64,000 nt of DNA, from NCBI RefSeq assembly GCF_001649575.2, contig NC_051431.1:2010048-2074047 (forward strand), written 5' to 3'. The notes under the pieces are model-generated. The model made no database searches and was not told where the DNA came from. It saw only the letters and a list, made by a program, of their open reading frames with translations. Origin of the DNA: Kryptolebias marmoratus (Eukaryota; Chordata; Actinopteri; Cyprinodontiformes; Rivulidae). Numbering within the stretch: position 1 is the stretch's first letter; each line of letters opens with the position of its first letter. A program made the position numbers and the translations under genes. This document shows positions 1-10,600 of the stretch, piece by piece.

Positions 1-147
1 TCAGGTGTCATTTTCACTTAACCTGGATGTTATTTTGGTTAATTGGTTGCTAATTAATATAATTAAGTTATTAAAACACCTGAAGTGTTTGAATGAATTT
101 GATGATGGATGCTGATTTTAATCATCTTTGTGTCGGGATCCTTGCAG

Positions 148-279
148 GAAAGCAGATCTGCTTCGTGGACGACAAACCGCCATCTCTCCCCCGGCCTCCC
201 GTCAGCCAATCAGCACGCTCATCACGCTGCCGCCAAGCGCCGCCTGTCGTACGATTACAACAGAAACGTCGTGGAGTGA
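148..279 (+). CDS. Possible last coding exon of an unidentified gene (partial)
   Basis: A splice acceptor (CTTGCAG, ending at 147) is followed by 132 bases that stay open in the exon's first phase to a TGA at 277-279. That reading ends in RLSYDYNRNVVE, with Arg, His and Ala-rich sequence before it. The other two phases are also open through most of the exon and stop shortly after 279 (the alternatives end ...GVTPED and ...ETSWSDS), so the true frame cannot be chosen without the upstream exon. A poly(A) signal follows about 450 bases downstream, and the base composition is richer in G+C than the flanks, as expected of an exon. I do not recognise the protein. It could also be a chance open stretch. 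Confidence 0.35.
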   Translation, partial: ESRSASWTTNRHLSPGLPSANQHAHHAAAKRRLSYDYNRNVVE

Positions 280-734
280 CTCCTGAGGACTGAAGTCCGA
301 ACTCTGACTTTTCTACACTTTGCACACTTCCTGTTTCTTTACGTCTGAGCAGATTCTGGCGTTTCGGACGAACTGATGTGCACTGGTGACGCGTTTCCTT
401 CTCACATGTCTGTTCACCATCCTGAGCTCGGACCTGAACCCTCCCACGTGTCCGGCTGATCAGAGCATGAAGACTTGTAGCTCCGCGGTTCGGTGAAGGA
501 TTTTTAGTCCTTCCTGTTAATGTAGTTTCACAGAACAACCGCTGTCCAACCGTTGTGCTGTTAAACCTTTATCAGCAGAAAATATTTTCTTGCAATGAAT
601 TAACTTAATTGATAAAAATGAAAAACGCATTAAAGTGTTAATTTAATCATTTTGGAAGGTCGGCACTTCAAACTCGCTGATCTTCATCTGCCCGGTTCGC
701 CTGCAAAACAAAACAATTCTTGATTTAAAACTCC

Positions 735-740
735 AATAAA
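735..740 (+). terminator. Candidate poly(A) signal AATAAA of the upstream gene
   Basis: The canonical hexamer AATAAA sits about 450 bases after the possible terminal exon. A second one lies near 826. Nothing coding follows for 5 kb, which fits the end of a transcript. Its use is inferred. Confidence 0.35.
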
Positions 741-2829
741 ACACAATTTAATTATCTGCAATTATTTAAACCGTTTAATTAAAAGTAGGACAAAGACAAC
801 AATTGAGAAGTTTTGTTCGCATCTGAATAAAATTGTCTCGTTTTGAATTTGATGTTTTACTTTAACACAACTACTAAGTATCCGCAGACAAACTGCTGTT
901 AATTTAAAGGGAAACATTTTAATTTCCTGGTTTAAAGCTGCAGGACTGCAGCTGCTCGATGGTCTGAGCCTCCTCCATCAGATCAGGACGAGTTTTTGGA
1001 GGGAGAGCTGATAAAAAGCCGATTGATCCAGTTGTTGTTCAGTCATAAAGCAGGCTCCTGTCAGCTGATTGTTTGTCTGACCTCTCACCCTTCACCGTAG
1101 TTCCTCCCATCTCTGTTTTCTTGGATTTAAAGCAGCTCAGATTAGCTCACCTCGTCCAGCATCAGTTTAACCCAGATTTAAGGCGACACTTCCTCGTGAA
1201 ACTAACCTTTCCTCCAATAAAGAGACAAACTCCGTCATCACTTCTCAACCAGCCATGTGCCCAGCTAGTAAACAAACATCGCTAATAAGACATTTAACAA
1301 TCATTATTCTAGTTTTCATCCATTTACGACTCCTGCTTTTTTACAAACATGCCGTTGAAAATCATTTCCGAGGTTAGTTGGGTTTCTGTAGCTCCTCTCA
1401 GGACCCCTAACACCGTCCCACTGGTTGAATTTATTTCACATGTTCTTATTTCCAGAGAAAAGAAAAGTGTTTCAGGATCTGAAAACATGTTTTGTCACTG
1501 GCTGTTTCATTTGTAGACGCACTAATAAATTACGTTCATTGCCAACTGTTTTCAGAAGAGAGTTTCTAATTCAGTCGTTTTCACCTTTAGAATCATGATT
1601 TTTTTTATTATCCTAGTGCTTCCAGAGGCGTTTGAAGACCAACACTCAGTGGAAGTTTTCAGATTTGGGTTTTGTTGCCTCAGGTTTTGCAGATTAACTG
1701 AGTCCTACAGTGAATGTGCCGCAAAAATGTTAAAGTCTTAAAATCTTTGCAGATTATTTTGTGAGAAAAGTTACCGTAAAGCGAGTTAAGAGGATCTTCC
1801 TGTTGCAACTGATCCAAAATATAACAAATAATTCACTCAGATGAGCCGAATTTAACTCATAAATATATTATTTTAAGCACTATTTGGAAATGATTTAACG
1901 ATTCAGCAGAATAAGACGAGGAGAGGATCCCTTAGTGTTCAGTTTCAGATGAAGAAGCAATGAAGCATCTTTTTGGTTGTTATTGTTGTAACTTAATTAA
2001 CCTGGCAGCTTGAGCCAATAATGTTTATGCAAATATGAAACAACTCCTCCCTGCTCATCAGGAACCTGCAGCAAAACATATCTGTACATCCCAACATCTG
2101 CAGGATCCCTGCAGATTTCACGTTTGAGATTCACGTTCATTTGTAGAAATGCAAAGTTAATAATATTTTGTTCTTGATTTAAGCGATATATGTGCTTTTA
2201 TTGTGTTTTAGCAAGAACAAACTGACAGGAAGGATTGTTGAAACTTGTGGTGAAGCTTGTGAAACGTCTTCCAGTTAACAGGAACGCCAGTGAACCCGAC
2301 TGACACGTTTGTTTCCGACGCTCCCTGAACGCCCCTGAGCTTTCACTTTTTTTTTTTTTTTTGGTCTTTACGGTTCTCGTTCTCTTTCAGATTTTCGTTC
2401 TTGGGTCCAGCTGCTGATTGTCTTTGTCCTCGACGATGCTCTGAGTTTTTCGTTTTGACCTGCAGATACTTTGTTGAATCGATCATTTGTGATCAAACAG
2501 AAACAATCGTGTGCACAACATCTGTACAAAGCTCAAATTTCTCAAAAAGAAGATTAATATTTTCTGATCTGTGCAAATCAAACTGATGAAATAAAAGGAA
2601 TCTGAGTGTTGACCCTTGATTTTTTTGTAATATTTCGATCTAAACACATCTTAAGGCTTCATCCTAATTCAACATATTTTGTAATTATTGACATTTATCT
2701 CTCAGACCATCAGAATTAAAGAGATGAATTTTACTTCTGATTTAGATGTTTGAGGTAAAAACTATTTCCTCTTCAGAGATTTCTTCTGTTTTTGTCACAT
2801 TTAAATGTTTCTTTAAACAAACAAATGTT

Positions 2830-3330
2830 AACATCAGACAAAGATAAGGTCCCGAATGGATGTCCGGACCTTCAGGATGTTCTGGTAGAGAGCAAAGCAG
2901 CCCCAGACCATCACACTACCACTTCCATGTTTGACTGTAGATGTGAAGTTCCACTTTGTCTCATCAGTCCACAGAATATTTTCCCAAAAGATTGTTTTTT
3001 GGTTTTTGTTTTTGGTCTTGAAACTCTCCCATGGCGGCCATTTTTGTCTCATTCTGGTTGTTGACTCGTGACCTCTGACCTTCACCGAGGCGATTAAGGC
3101 CTGCAGAGCTTCAGATGTTGATCTGGCTTTTTTTTAGGACCTTCTGGGTGAGTCGCCAGTCCTGGGAAGGTTCACCACTGCTCCACGTTTTCTTTATTTG
3201 TGGATCTATGTAAGAGATTTCTTGATTCTGCAGATCTGGGAGTAATCAGGCCTGGATGTAGCTCTCCAAATTCAGTTCAGTTCAGTTTGTTTATGTAGCA
3301 CCAAGTCACAACAAAAGTCCAAAAAACGTG
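2830..3330 (-). mobile_element. Decayed Tc1-like DNA transposon fragment
   Basis: Read on the minus strand, 2834-3085 translates to a piece of Tc1/mariner-type transposase. It contains the catalytic-region signature NILWTDETKWNF followed by HGSGSVMVWGCF. The N-terminal DNA-binding half is present only as broken frames to the right. No intact transposase survives, so this copy is dead. Ends and terminal inverted repeats were not found. Confidence 0.75.
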
Positions 3331-3749
3331 TTTAATCAAAGTTAATGTTTGATTTAACAAGGGGGCAATTATTGTTTCTCAAAGGGCAAAGGTGGTTTGA
3401 ATAGCTTTTCTTTTCCTTAATAAGTGAAATCATCGTTTAAAAGCTGCGTTTGGCATTTAAAGAGGTTATTTTTGTCTGATATTAACATTTGTTCGTTGAT
3501 CTGAAGAGCTGAGAAATCAGTAAGGGGCTAAACACACACACACATATTTTTCTGCCCAACCTTTCAGGCTCATTAAAATCGGACACATTTGCCAAAACTT
3601 CACCTTCAGGTGAAATGAGAACATTTTTCTCTGAAGTCAGATTTATTTAAGAAGCACTTTTTGTTCTGTAACAATAGAAAAACCTAAAAACAACCAGAGC
3701 AGCAAAAAAGGCAATAAAGGACAAACATTTTGTCAAAAAATTAAGCAAT

Positions 3750-4015
3750 AATAAGTGAAGTTCTTCTTGAAGGAATGCATATCGCCCGCCATCTGTTGGG
3801 CATGACTCTCAGCTACTACCACTCCACAAACTGACCGAGTTGTAGCCATTTTTTGTTGGCTAATATGGATTATATATGTGGCGGAATTGACTACAAAAGT
3901 TAATCAGCTGTAGACAAACATCCACTGATTGATTCTGAGTTCCTTTAAAATTTATCTGTTGGTTCAAGAGATATTTTGCTAACAGACAAACCGACATGTC
4001 ATCGACTTTCCCCTT
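3750..4015 (+). repeat. Dispersed repeat family A copy
   Basis: The copy contains the core GGAATGCATATCGCCCGCC, then a block reading GACTCTCAGCTACTACCAC, a block like GTTAATCAGCTGTAGACAAA, and near the end GATATTTTGCTAACAGACA. The same blocks, in the same order, recur near 9.5, 31.9, 43.7 and 63.0 kb, and reversed near 29.8, 33.8 and 56.4 kb. Probably a non-autonomous transposable element; class not determined. Confidence 0.7.
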
Positions 4016-5199
4016 TCAGCAGCAGACGAAAGTAAAAGGAGCATTAGATAAATATACTGAAAACAGGGTGGATGAGATGTGTCTAAATAAGATAAAAATA
4101 GTTTTGTTGTTTTGAGTTTGTCAGAAATCTGGTCACACGCTCTCAGTTTTATCTTGGAGGCAAACCACGATCACAGCCTGACTCTCTGAACTCAAAAGCA
4201 AACAAACAACAGAAAACTCTGACATTTTTAACTGGGTCATTTTCAAAACATGATAGTTTATTTGTTTACGTCTGAAAAGTCCTGCAAGTTTGTCCAGACA
4301 GCCGCTCTTCATCCTGATATGAAACTAATATATTTACGGTTTATTTTAAACATTAAAGCAGCTCAAACGTCTCTCAGTGGTGTGATCAATAAGGGTCTTT
4401 GTGCTCCAGACAGAGTTAAAAACTTTAATTTGATGAGTCAGAGCCCGCTGCGAACTGATAACAGAGCTCTTCACTGACTGACCTGACCTCATGATTCAGC
4501 TGACACTTTCAGCTCATAAAAACACCAAAAACAACCGAGCGGTTCCTTCCAGGAGGAACCAGCAGAGCGTGCTCGGGGTGTTTTGTTGCTCCTGGCAACA
4601 TCTGAGTGAGAAACCAAGGGTTACAGAACAGAGCTTCAGGGATCGTCTGAGCGTCCTGTCGACTGGAAATGATCTCACAGAGAACTAATATTTAAAGGAA
4701 AAGGCTTGTTTTCCAGAATGGAGTTAAGTATTCTGTGTGAACTGACTTTTTTCTTGCTAGCTAGCCCTTAAATATGACATGATCCCGGATAAAAGCACAA
4801 CATGTTATTGATCTGTGTGCTTTCTGGATGGATCAGTGAAATGTTTAACTCATTGTTGAACTCGTGCTTCATGTCTGCAGAGGTTTTGTTCTTCATAAAG
4901 TGGAGCTCAGTTCAGGACAGGCTCACTGGCGCTCGAGTTACAGACGTTATTTAAGCTACGATAAGTTCAATGCTTTAGGTTTTACATGCTGATTTCATGC
5001 TGTGCTCAGTTCCAACCCTCAACTTCCTGTTTCTGCTGCTGTGATGCATGATGGGAATGACTCAGCCAGCAGAGCTCAAACAACAACCAGATTTCAGCTG
5101 CAAGGACTGGACAGAACATGGCTAAAATCAGCTTTGTTTACTAATATTTAACCAAAACATGCAGCTAAAGACAGATTTTACAAACCTTAAAATTAAAAT

Positions 5200-5735
5200 T
5201 ACAAAAGGATAACGATAAGCTAAAAATAGCAAAAGTAGTAAAGGTCTTGCCAAAAGCTAAGAGTAGCAAAATGGCTGCTAGAAGCTAAAATGCTAGCTAT
5301 GAGCTAAAGGTAGCAAAATGGCTGCTAGAGGCTAAAAGTAGCAAGCAGAAGCTAAGTGCTTAATGTCTTAAAATGCTAGCTATGAGCTAAAAGTAGAAAA
5401 AGGCTGAAGAAGTAACAGAACAGCAGCTAAAATTCAAAGGTACCAGAATCAAAGCTAAAAGTAGCAAAAAGATAGCCAGAAGCTAAAAGTAACAAAAGGC
5501 TAGTTAAAAGGTAAAAGTAGCAAAATGGCCACTAGAAGCTAAAAGTAGCAAAAATAGCATAAATGCTAAATGTCACAAAATGCTAGTTATGTGGTAAAAG
5601 TAGCAAAAAAAAAGCTAAAAGTAGAAAAAGGGAAGTTTTTTGCTAAAAGTAACATAACAGTAGCTAAAAGTTAAAGGTAGCAGATGGTAGCTAAAAGCTA
5701 AAAGAAACAAAAGGCTAATTAAAAGCTAAAAGTAG
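5200..5735 (+). repeat. Family B degenerate tandem array
   Basis: About 530 bases built from variants of AGCTAAAAGTAGCAAAA, with units of about 17 to 40 bases that drift in length. The same unit appears near 21.4, 24.9, 42.1, 47.7 and 50.1 kb, and reversed near 30.7 and 62.8 kb, so it is part of a dispersed family and not a local satellite. It ends about 260 bases before the kcnk6 start codon. Confidence 0.75.
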
Positions 5736-5995
5736 CCCAAGAAGACGAAACCCAAGGCAGTTTGTTGAAGCAGGTTTAAAGGAGAACATCTTAATATGTT
5801 TCTATTAAAAACTCCAATCTTTTAAAAAGAATCCAAGCCCCAGCAGCCTGGTCCTGAACCCCGTCCAGCAGCCTGCAGAGTCCAGGGTGCACCTCGTGCA
5901 GCTGCGGGCCTCAGGGGGAGGTGTTCTGGTTCTGGTTCCGCCCCTGGCAGCAGCTGAAAGCCTCGGAACCAGCGGCTGGGCGGCTCAGACGCGTC

Positions 5996-7564
5996 ATGCA
6001 TTCTGCGGGGAAGTCGTGGCTGCTGCTGAGCGGCTTCGTCCTGTTTTACATCATCTACCTGCTGTTCGGAGCGCTGGTGTTCTCCAGCATCGAGCGGCCC
6101 GCGGAGGACCAGCTGCGGCTGGACATGGACAAGCTGAAGGACGCCTTCCTGAACCGCAGCTGCGTCAGCGCCGCGTCCCTGGAGCTCTTCCTCAGCAAAG
6201 TGCTGTCGGCCAACAAGTACGGCGTGTCCGTCCTCAGGAACTCCTCGGGGACGTCCAACTGGGACCTGGCGTCCTCCATGTTCTTCGCCAACACGCTGGT
6301 GACCACCGTGGGTGAGTCGGACTAACAGCCTCACCTGGAGGCGTTTTACGCATGACGCGGAGCTCCAGGGTCTCCACGAGAAGTTCCCCTGCAGTGGTTC
6401 CGTTCATGCAGATCATGTTTGATGTTCTTCTCCAAATTACAGACAAGTCTCAGCTGTGAAGAGAGAACAAAACCGATGCCTAAAAGCTCCAGTTCTGCTT
6501 TTCTAATCATTTACATCCCCTGATCTCAAGATATTATAGACTGTAGAAAACATATTTTTATGTTAAAGTTATATTTTATTTATTTCCCCATTGTTGTTGG
6601 TGTTCTTGATCTGCTTGAGAACTTTTATTTTGACATTCTGGGTGAAGGTTCTGTAGTGGCTGCAGAAAGTTTGAGTTTAGCAGAATAATCTGGGTTTATA
6701 CCCCAGATTATAGGAGGAAGTCACCTGTGCAGCTGGATACAGAACATCCCAGAGGTTCTCTGTCTGCAGCCGAGGTTCCCTGAGTTTTCACAAATGTTTC
6801 AGAGAGGTGTATATGTGTAAAAAGTCCCAGCACCCATCTCCTGAATGAGCCGACCTTTTGATTTGGGCTCAAATGGCACCATTATAGCCAACTTTTTCTC
6901 TTGTAATATTAATGATACTCTCAGACCCGGTCCCAGCCCCAGCTTTGGATGTTTGTGCAGCTCTGAAGCTCTGAAGTGATCCTCTTCTCACCAGCGTTTC
7001 ACCTCACGCTGCAGCTGCAGGTGTTTGTTTCAGTCAGTCTCATATTTCAGAACATTTAAGGTAAAACGAGTTTTCAAACCACCAGTTCATGGCTTTATGT
7101 CCTGTGATGATCGATCACAGACGTGGATCCAATCATTCCTTTTGCTTGCTTACCTACATCTGCAGCTCCTCTTCCTCAGGATGCAGTTTGATGTTCCTGA
7201 AGGAGCCCAGAGAGGAAACAGAACTCGGGTCTCAGAGGAGTTTTTGTGGTTTTTAGTTTTTGTGGTTCTTGGCAGGTGTTTCCCCGATCCACTCCAAGCT
7301 CCTCTTCGGGGATGTTTCTGCTTTCTGACGTCCTTTAACTTTATAAAACAGCTCTTATTTAAAACACAATATCCTCATTTTCATTACTCTGAGGTTTAAT
7401 TCATTTGTTTTTATAGTATTTCTGTGTAAACGGTTTAATATCTTGGCAAGTTGACTTTTAAAAGCCTTCAGATGTTTGAGTTGTCAGCCAGAGAATATTC
7501 AGCCTGAGTTTTATACAGAATATAAAGTTTACACAGTCAGAGAACGGCATTAACAGAAACTCTG

Positions 7565-7608
<44 letters not shown>

Positions 7609-10600
7609 ACAGCTGGTGGTAAAAGCTGTAATTCACAATCTTCTGGCAGATGTTCTGGGCTGGTTTAGATCTGAGTGATGACAGAAGGGAAAGAAAATTT
7701 CCGTGGCGGCGTTTATCTTTTTTTTTTTTTTTACGTCTGTGCTCCGTTTTGGTGAACTTCCTGTTCCAACAGGATGTTCAGGCAGAACAAAGTGCCACTC
7801 ATGGTGCCCACACACAAGTTAGAAAAGGTTAATTTCCTCATTATCAGAAAGAAACACTCAGTATGATTTAGTTGTAAATGGATATCCAGTGATTGAGTTT
7901 CAGATTGCTCTTTATGTCAGCAGTGCATCAACATCTGGCCCCGAAATGACAAATAAAGTAGTTTAGTAATCTGAGATGTGGCTTTAAATCATATTTTAAG
8001 TGTTGGTCCGTCTCGCTCACTGACCAGTTAGTAATATTTAACATCTAATGAGATGCTTTTGAAAAGTTTATTCTGACTAAAAGGAACAAAAAAACAACAA
8101 GCAAAGCTGATTAAACGGCAGAGTGAACGTAACAAAAGATGGTGTCAGAAGGATCGAAGAGGATTTAATTCTCCTTCAGATGTCTTACAGGTTTAAAGAG
8201 TTCCAGTATCAGAACTACACGTAATGCTCCTTTTTATTACCTTTTGTAAATTTGCAACTAACTGTCAGGGTGTGTCACATTGACAGTGAAGCAAATGTTT
8301 AATGAGGAAATGCAAATTCATGCATGAAGCAGAACAGCGGTGGCCTTTGTGTTGCTTTCTCTGCACTTCTGCAGTTGTTGCCGTCTGTGATGCTCGGTGG
8401 GGTTTGAGCCGAACGTTACGGCTGGAAAAAAAAGAAAACCAAGCAGTCAGATGACCGAAGTGAGTGGAAACAAACCACACTCATCTAGAAGTGAAACAAA
8501 TTCAAAGCTTTTTACTGGTTGCATCGTAATGACTCTGATGGACCTAAAATGTTCAAATTCTGAGGTGATCTTTCTTTTAGAGCTCATAAATAAATTTAGG
8601 GAACTAAAATGTGTTTCTGGCTGCAAGGGAGTTGTGACTCCTCTGACCGTAACTCTTTTTCTTCATGTTTATCTTGGTTAAATATTGAACTCCTGGGGCT
8701 GAAGACGTGTTGAGCTGATGCTGATTGGCTGATCAGCTGCAGCGACGTCAGAAAGTAAACGGCGACATCTCGTATCTTTTCTGTGTCACAAAAAAACAAA
8801 CCAGTTTAAAGTTTATTTTCTGTCATTCGGACTTTAAAATGCTGATTATTAATTTTATTTACTGTCCTTCAGCCATCCTCCAAGATGCTTCATCTGTCCC
8901 GGCTGCTCGGTGGGGACATTCTGTCCCAAACATTTCACACGGAGGGGACAGATGTTAGGAGTGATGGAAGCAATTTCCATGCATGTGATTGGTTGTGCAG
9001 AAGGCTGTGACCTTTTATTAAAACCTCCACATGACGTCTACACTAGAAAGTTTCCCCCATCATTCGCACCTCGGCTCAAAACGTGTCTCACCCTTAGAAA
9101 AACAACCCCAGTGACCCTCAGGATGTCCCATTCGTCGCAGTTAAACTCGTGATTTCAACGAGTATGAAGGAGTGAACGAATCAGAACCAAAAAGAAATCC
9201 AGGTGATTTTTACTTTCAGATGAATAGTTTTTGTCTTACACAGAACTCTTATAGACAGGTACATGTTTTATGGGTTTCTATGTTCTCTTCAAACAAAATA
9301 ATATTCATAGGAACATTACACTCATCATCAGTGATTCTCCTGAAGTCTTTAAAGGTTTAAAACCTTCAACCTGGCTGTCAAGTCAGAAGTTAAACTTCTG
9401 TCCAGGAATGATCCAAAGAACTAAAATAAAGAAGAATTATTATAACAGCAGTGTGTATTTCCCAAGTCAGTGTCATGAAACTAAAAAAAAAAACTTAATT
9501 AAGGGCCTAGCACTCCTTGAAAGAATGCATATCGCCTGCCACCTTTCATGTCAGAATTTGACTAAGAGCCTCTTTAAAAAATGGAGCCGTTTAAGTTAAA
9601 TCTTAAAAATAACAGAATGCACAATCTAAAGTGATATTTCATGATCTGTTAATGCTTGGAGTACATGTTGGGAATGACTCTGTTGATTTAGCTGAAGCAG
9701 CCATCTTGAGTTGGGTTGACTCCAAAGGGCTGAAAAGGATTTTGAGTTTCATTGAAATCTGTCCCGTGGCTCATGAGATATTTTGCTAACAGAAGGTTTA
9801 AAGCTTGGATTTTGTGAAATGTGTTGCACTTGATGTTGGTGACGATGCACAGCTGATACCACAACACGTTTTAGCTCAATGTCTGCAAAACTGGCTGACT
9901 TTTAGTCCTTTTTGTGTTTTCTAAGGTCAAATATTAACAACCTGTACTGGAGACTACATGGACATGCTTTTTAGTAGGCCAATAAAAAAAATCCTGCCTT
10001 TTATTGGTCTTTTGTAATCTAATTTTGGGTTTTCATTAGCTATAATCATCCAAATGAACAGAAATAAACACCTGAAGTATCTCACTGTGTGTAATGAAGC
10101 CATATGATGAGTTTCACTTGTTTCTGAAACCCGTCTCTTGTGTTCGGACCCTCAGGTTATGGTCACCCCACTCCTCTGTCTGACGCTGGGAAAGCCTTCT
10201 CCATCATCTACGCCCTCCTCGGTGTTCCCTTCACCATGCTGGTGCTGACGGCCTGCGTCCAGCGGGTCATGTACCCCCTGGTCCTCGCCCCCATCGGCCT
10301 CCTGCAGCGCTCGGGCCTGAAGCCTCGGCCCGCCACCGTGGTGCACTTCCTGCTGCTGCTGGTTCTGGTGGTGCTCTGCTTCTTCTTGGCGCCGGCGGCC
10401 GTCTTCAGAGAGGTGGAGGTGTCCTGGACCTTCTTAGACGGCATCTACTTCTGTTTCATCTCCCTGTGCACCATCGGGCTGGGGGACTTTGTTCCTGCAG
10501 CTCAGCCGGGTCAGAAGTACAGAGCGCTGTATCAGGTCGCCGTGATGGGTGAGTTTTCACTTCTTCATCCTAAATCCACCGCAGGAATGTTTTCCTGTGA

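Larger units (their letters stand above)
280..5995. other. 3' UTR and intergenic spacer before kcnk6
   Basis: No supportable gene. After the possible 3' UTR the stretch holds AT-rich unique-looking sequence, a T-tract near 2346, a decayed Tc1-like transposon (2830-3330), a short dispersed repeat near 3270-3330 (reading TTCAGTTCAGTTTGTTTATG), a family A repeat (3750-4015) and a family B tandem array (5200-5735). Short open frames here are scattered on both strands with no family resemblance. Confidence 0.6.
6312..10155 (+). other. kcnk6 intron 1 (contents)
   Basis: 3.8 kb between the exon coding up to the first selectivity filter and the exon that completes it. The intron splits the Gly codon of the filter (G|GT), a placement typical of K2P genes. 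It holds a fragment of the family B flank near 6825-6860 (CATCTCCTGAATGAGCCGA), a 40-base GT microsatellite and a family A repeat. No other gene seen. Confidence 0.7.

Noticed and set aside
5200..5735. Regularly spaced short repeats resembling a CRISPR array
   Set aside because: Units are degenerate and vary in length, there are no unique spacers of constant size, and the DNA is from a vertebrate.
5822..6334. 170-codon open frame on the minus strand, and two further open frames on the plus strand over the same bases
   Set aside because: They overlap kcnk6 exon 1, whose protein clearly matches the K2P family; the others are GC-driven shadows with no domain.
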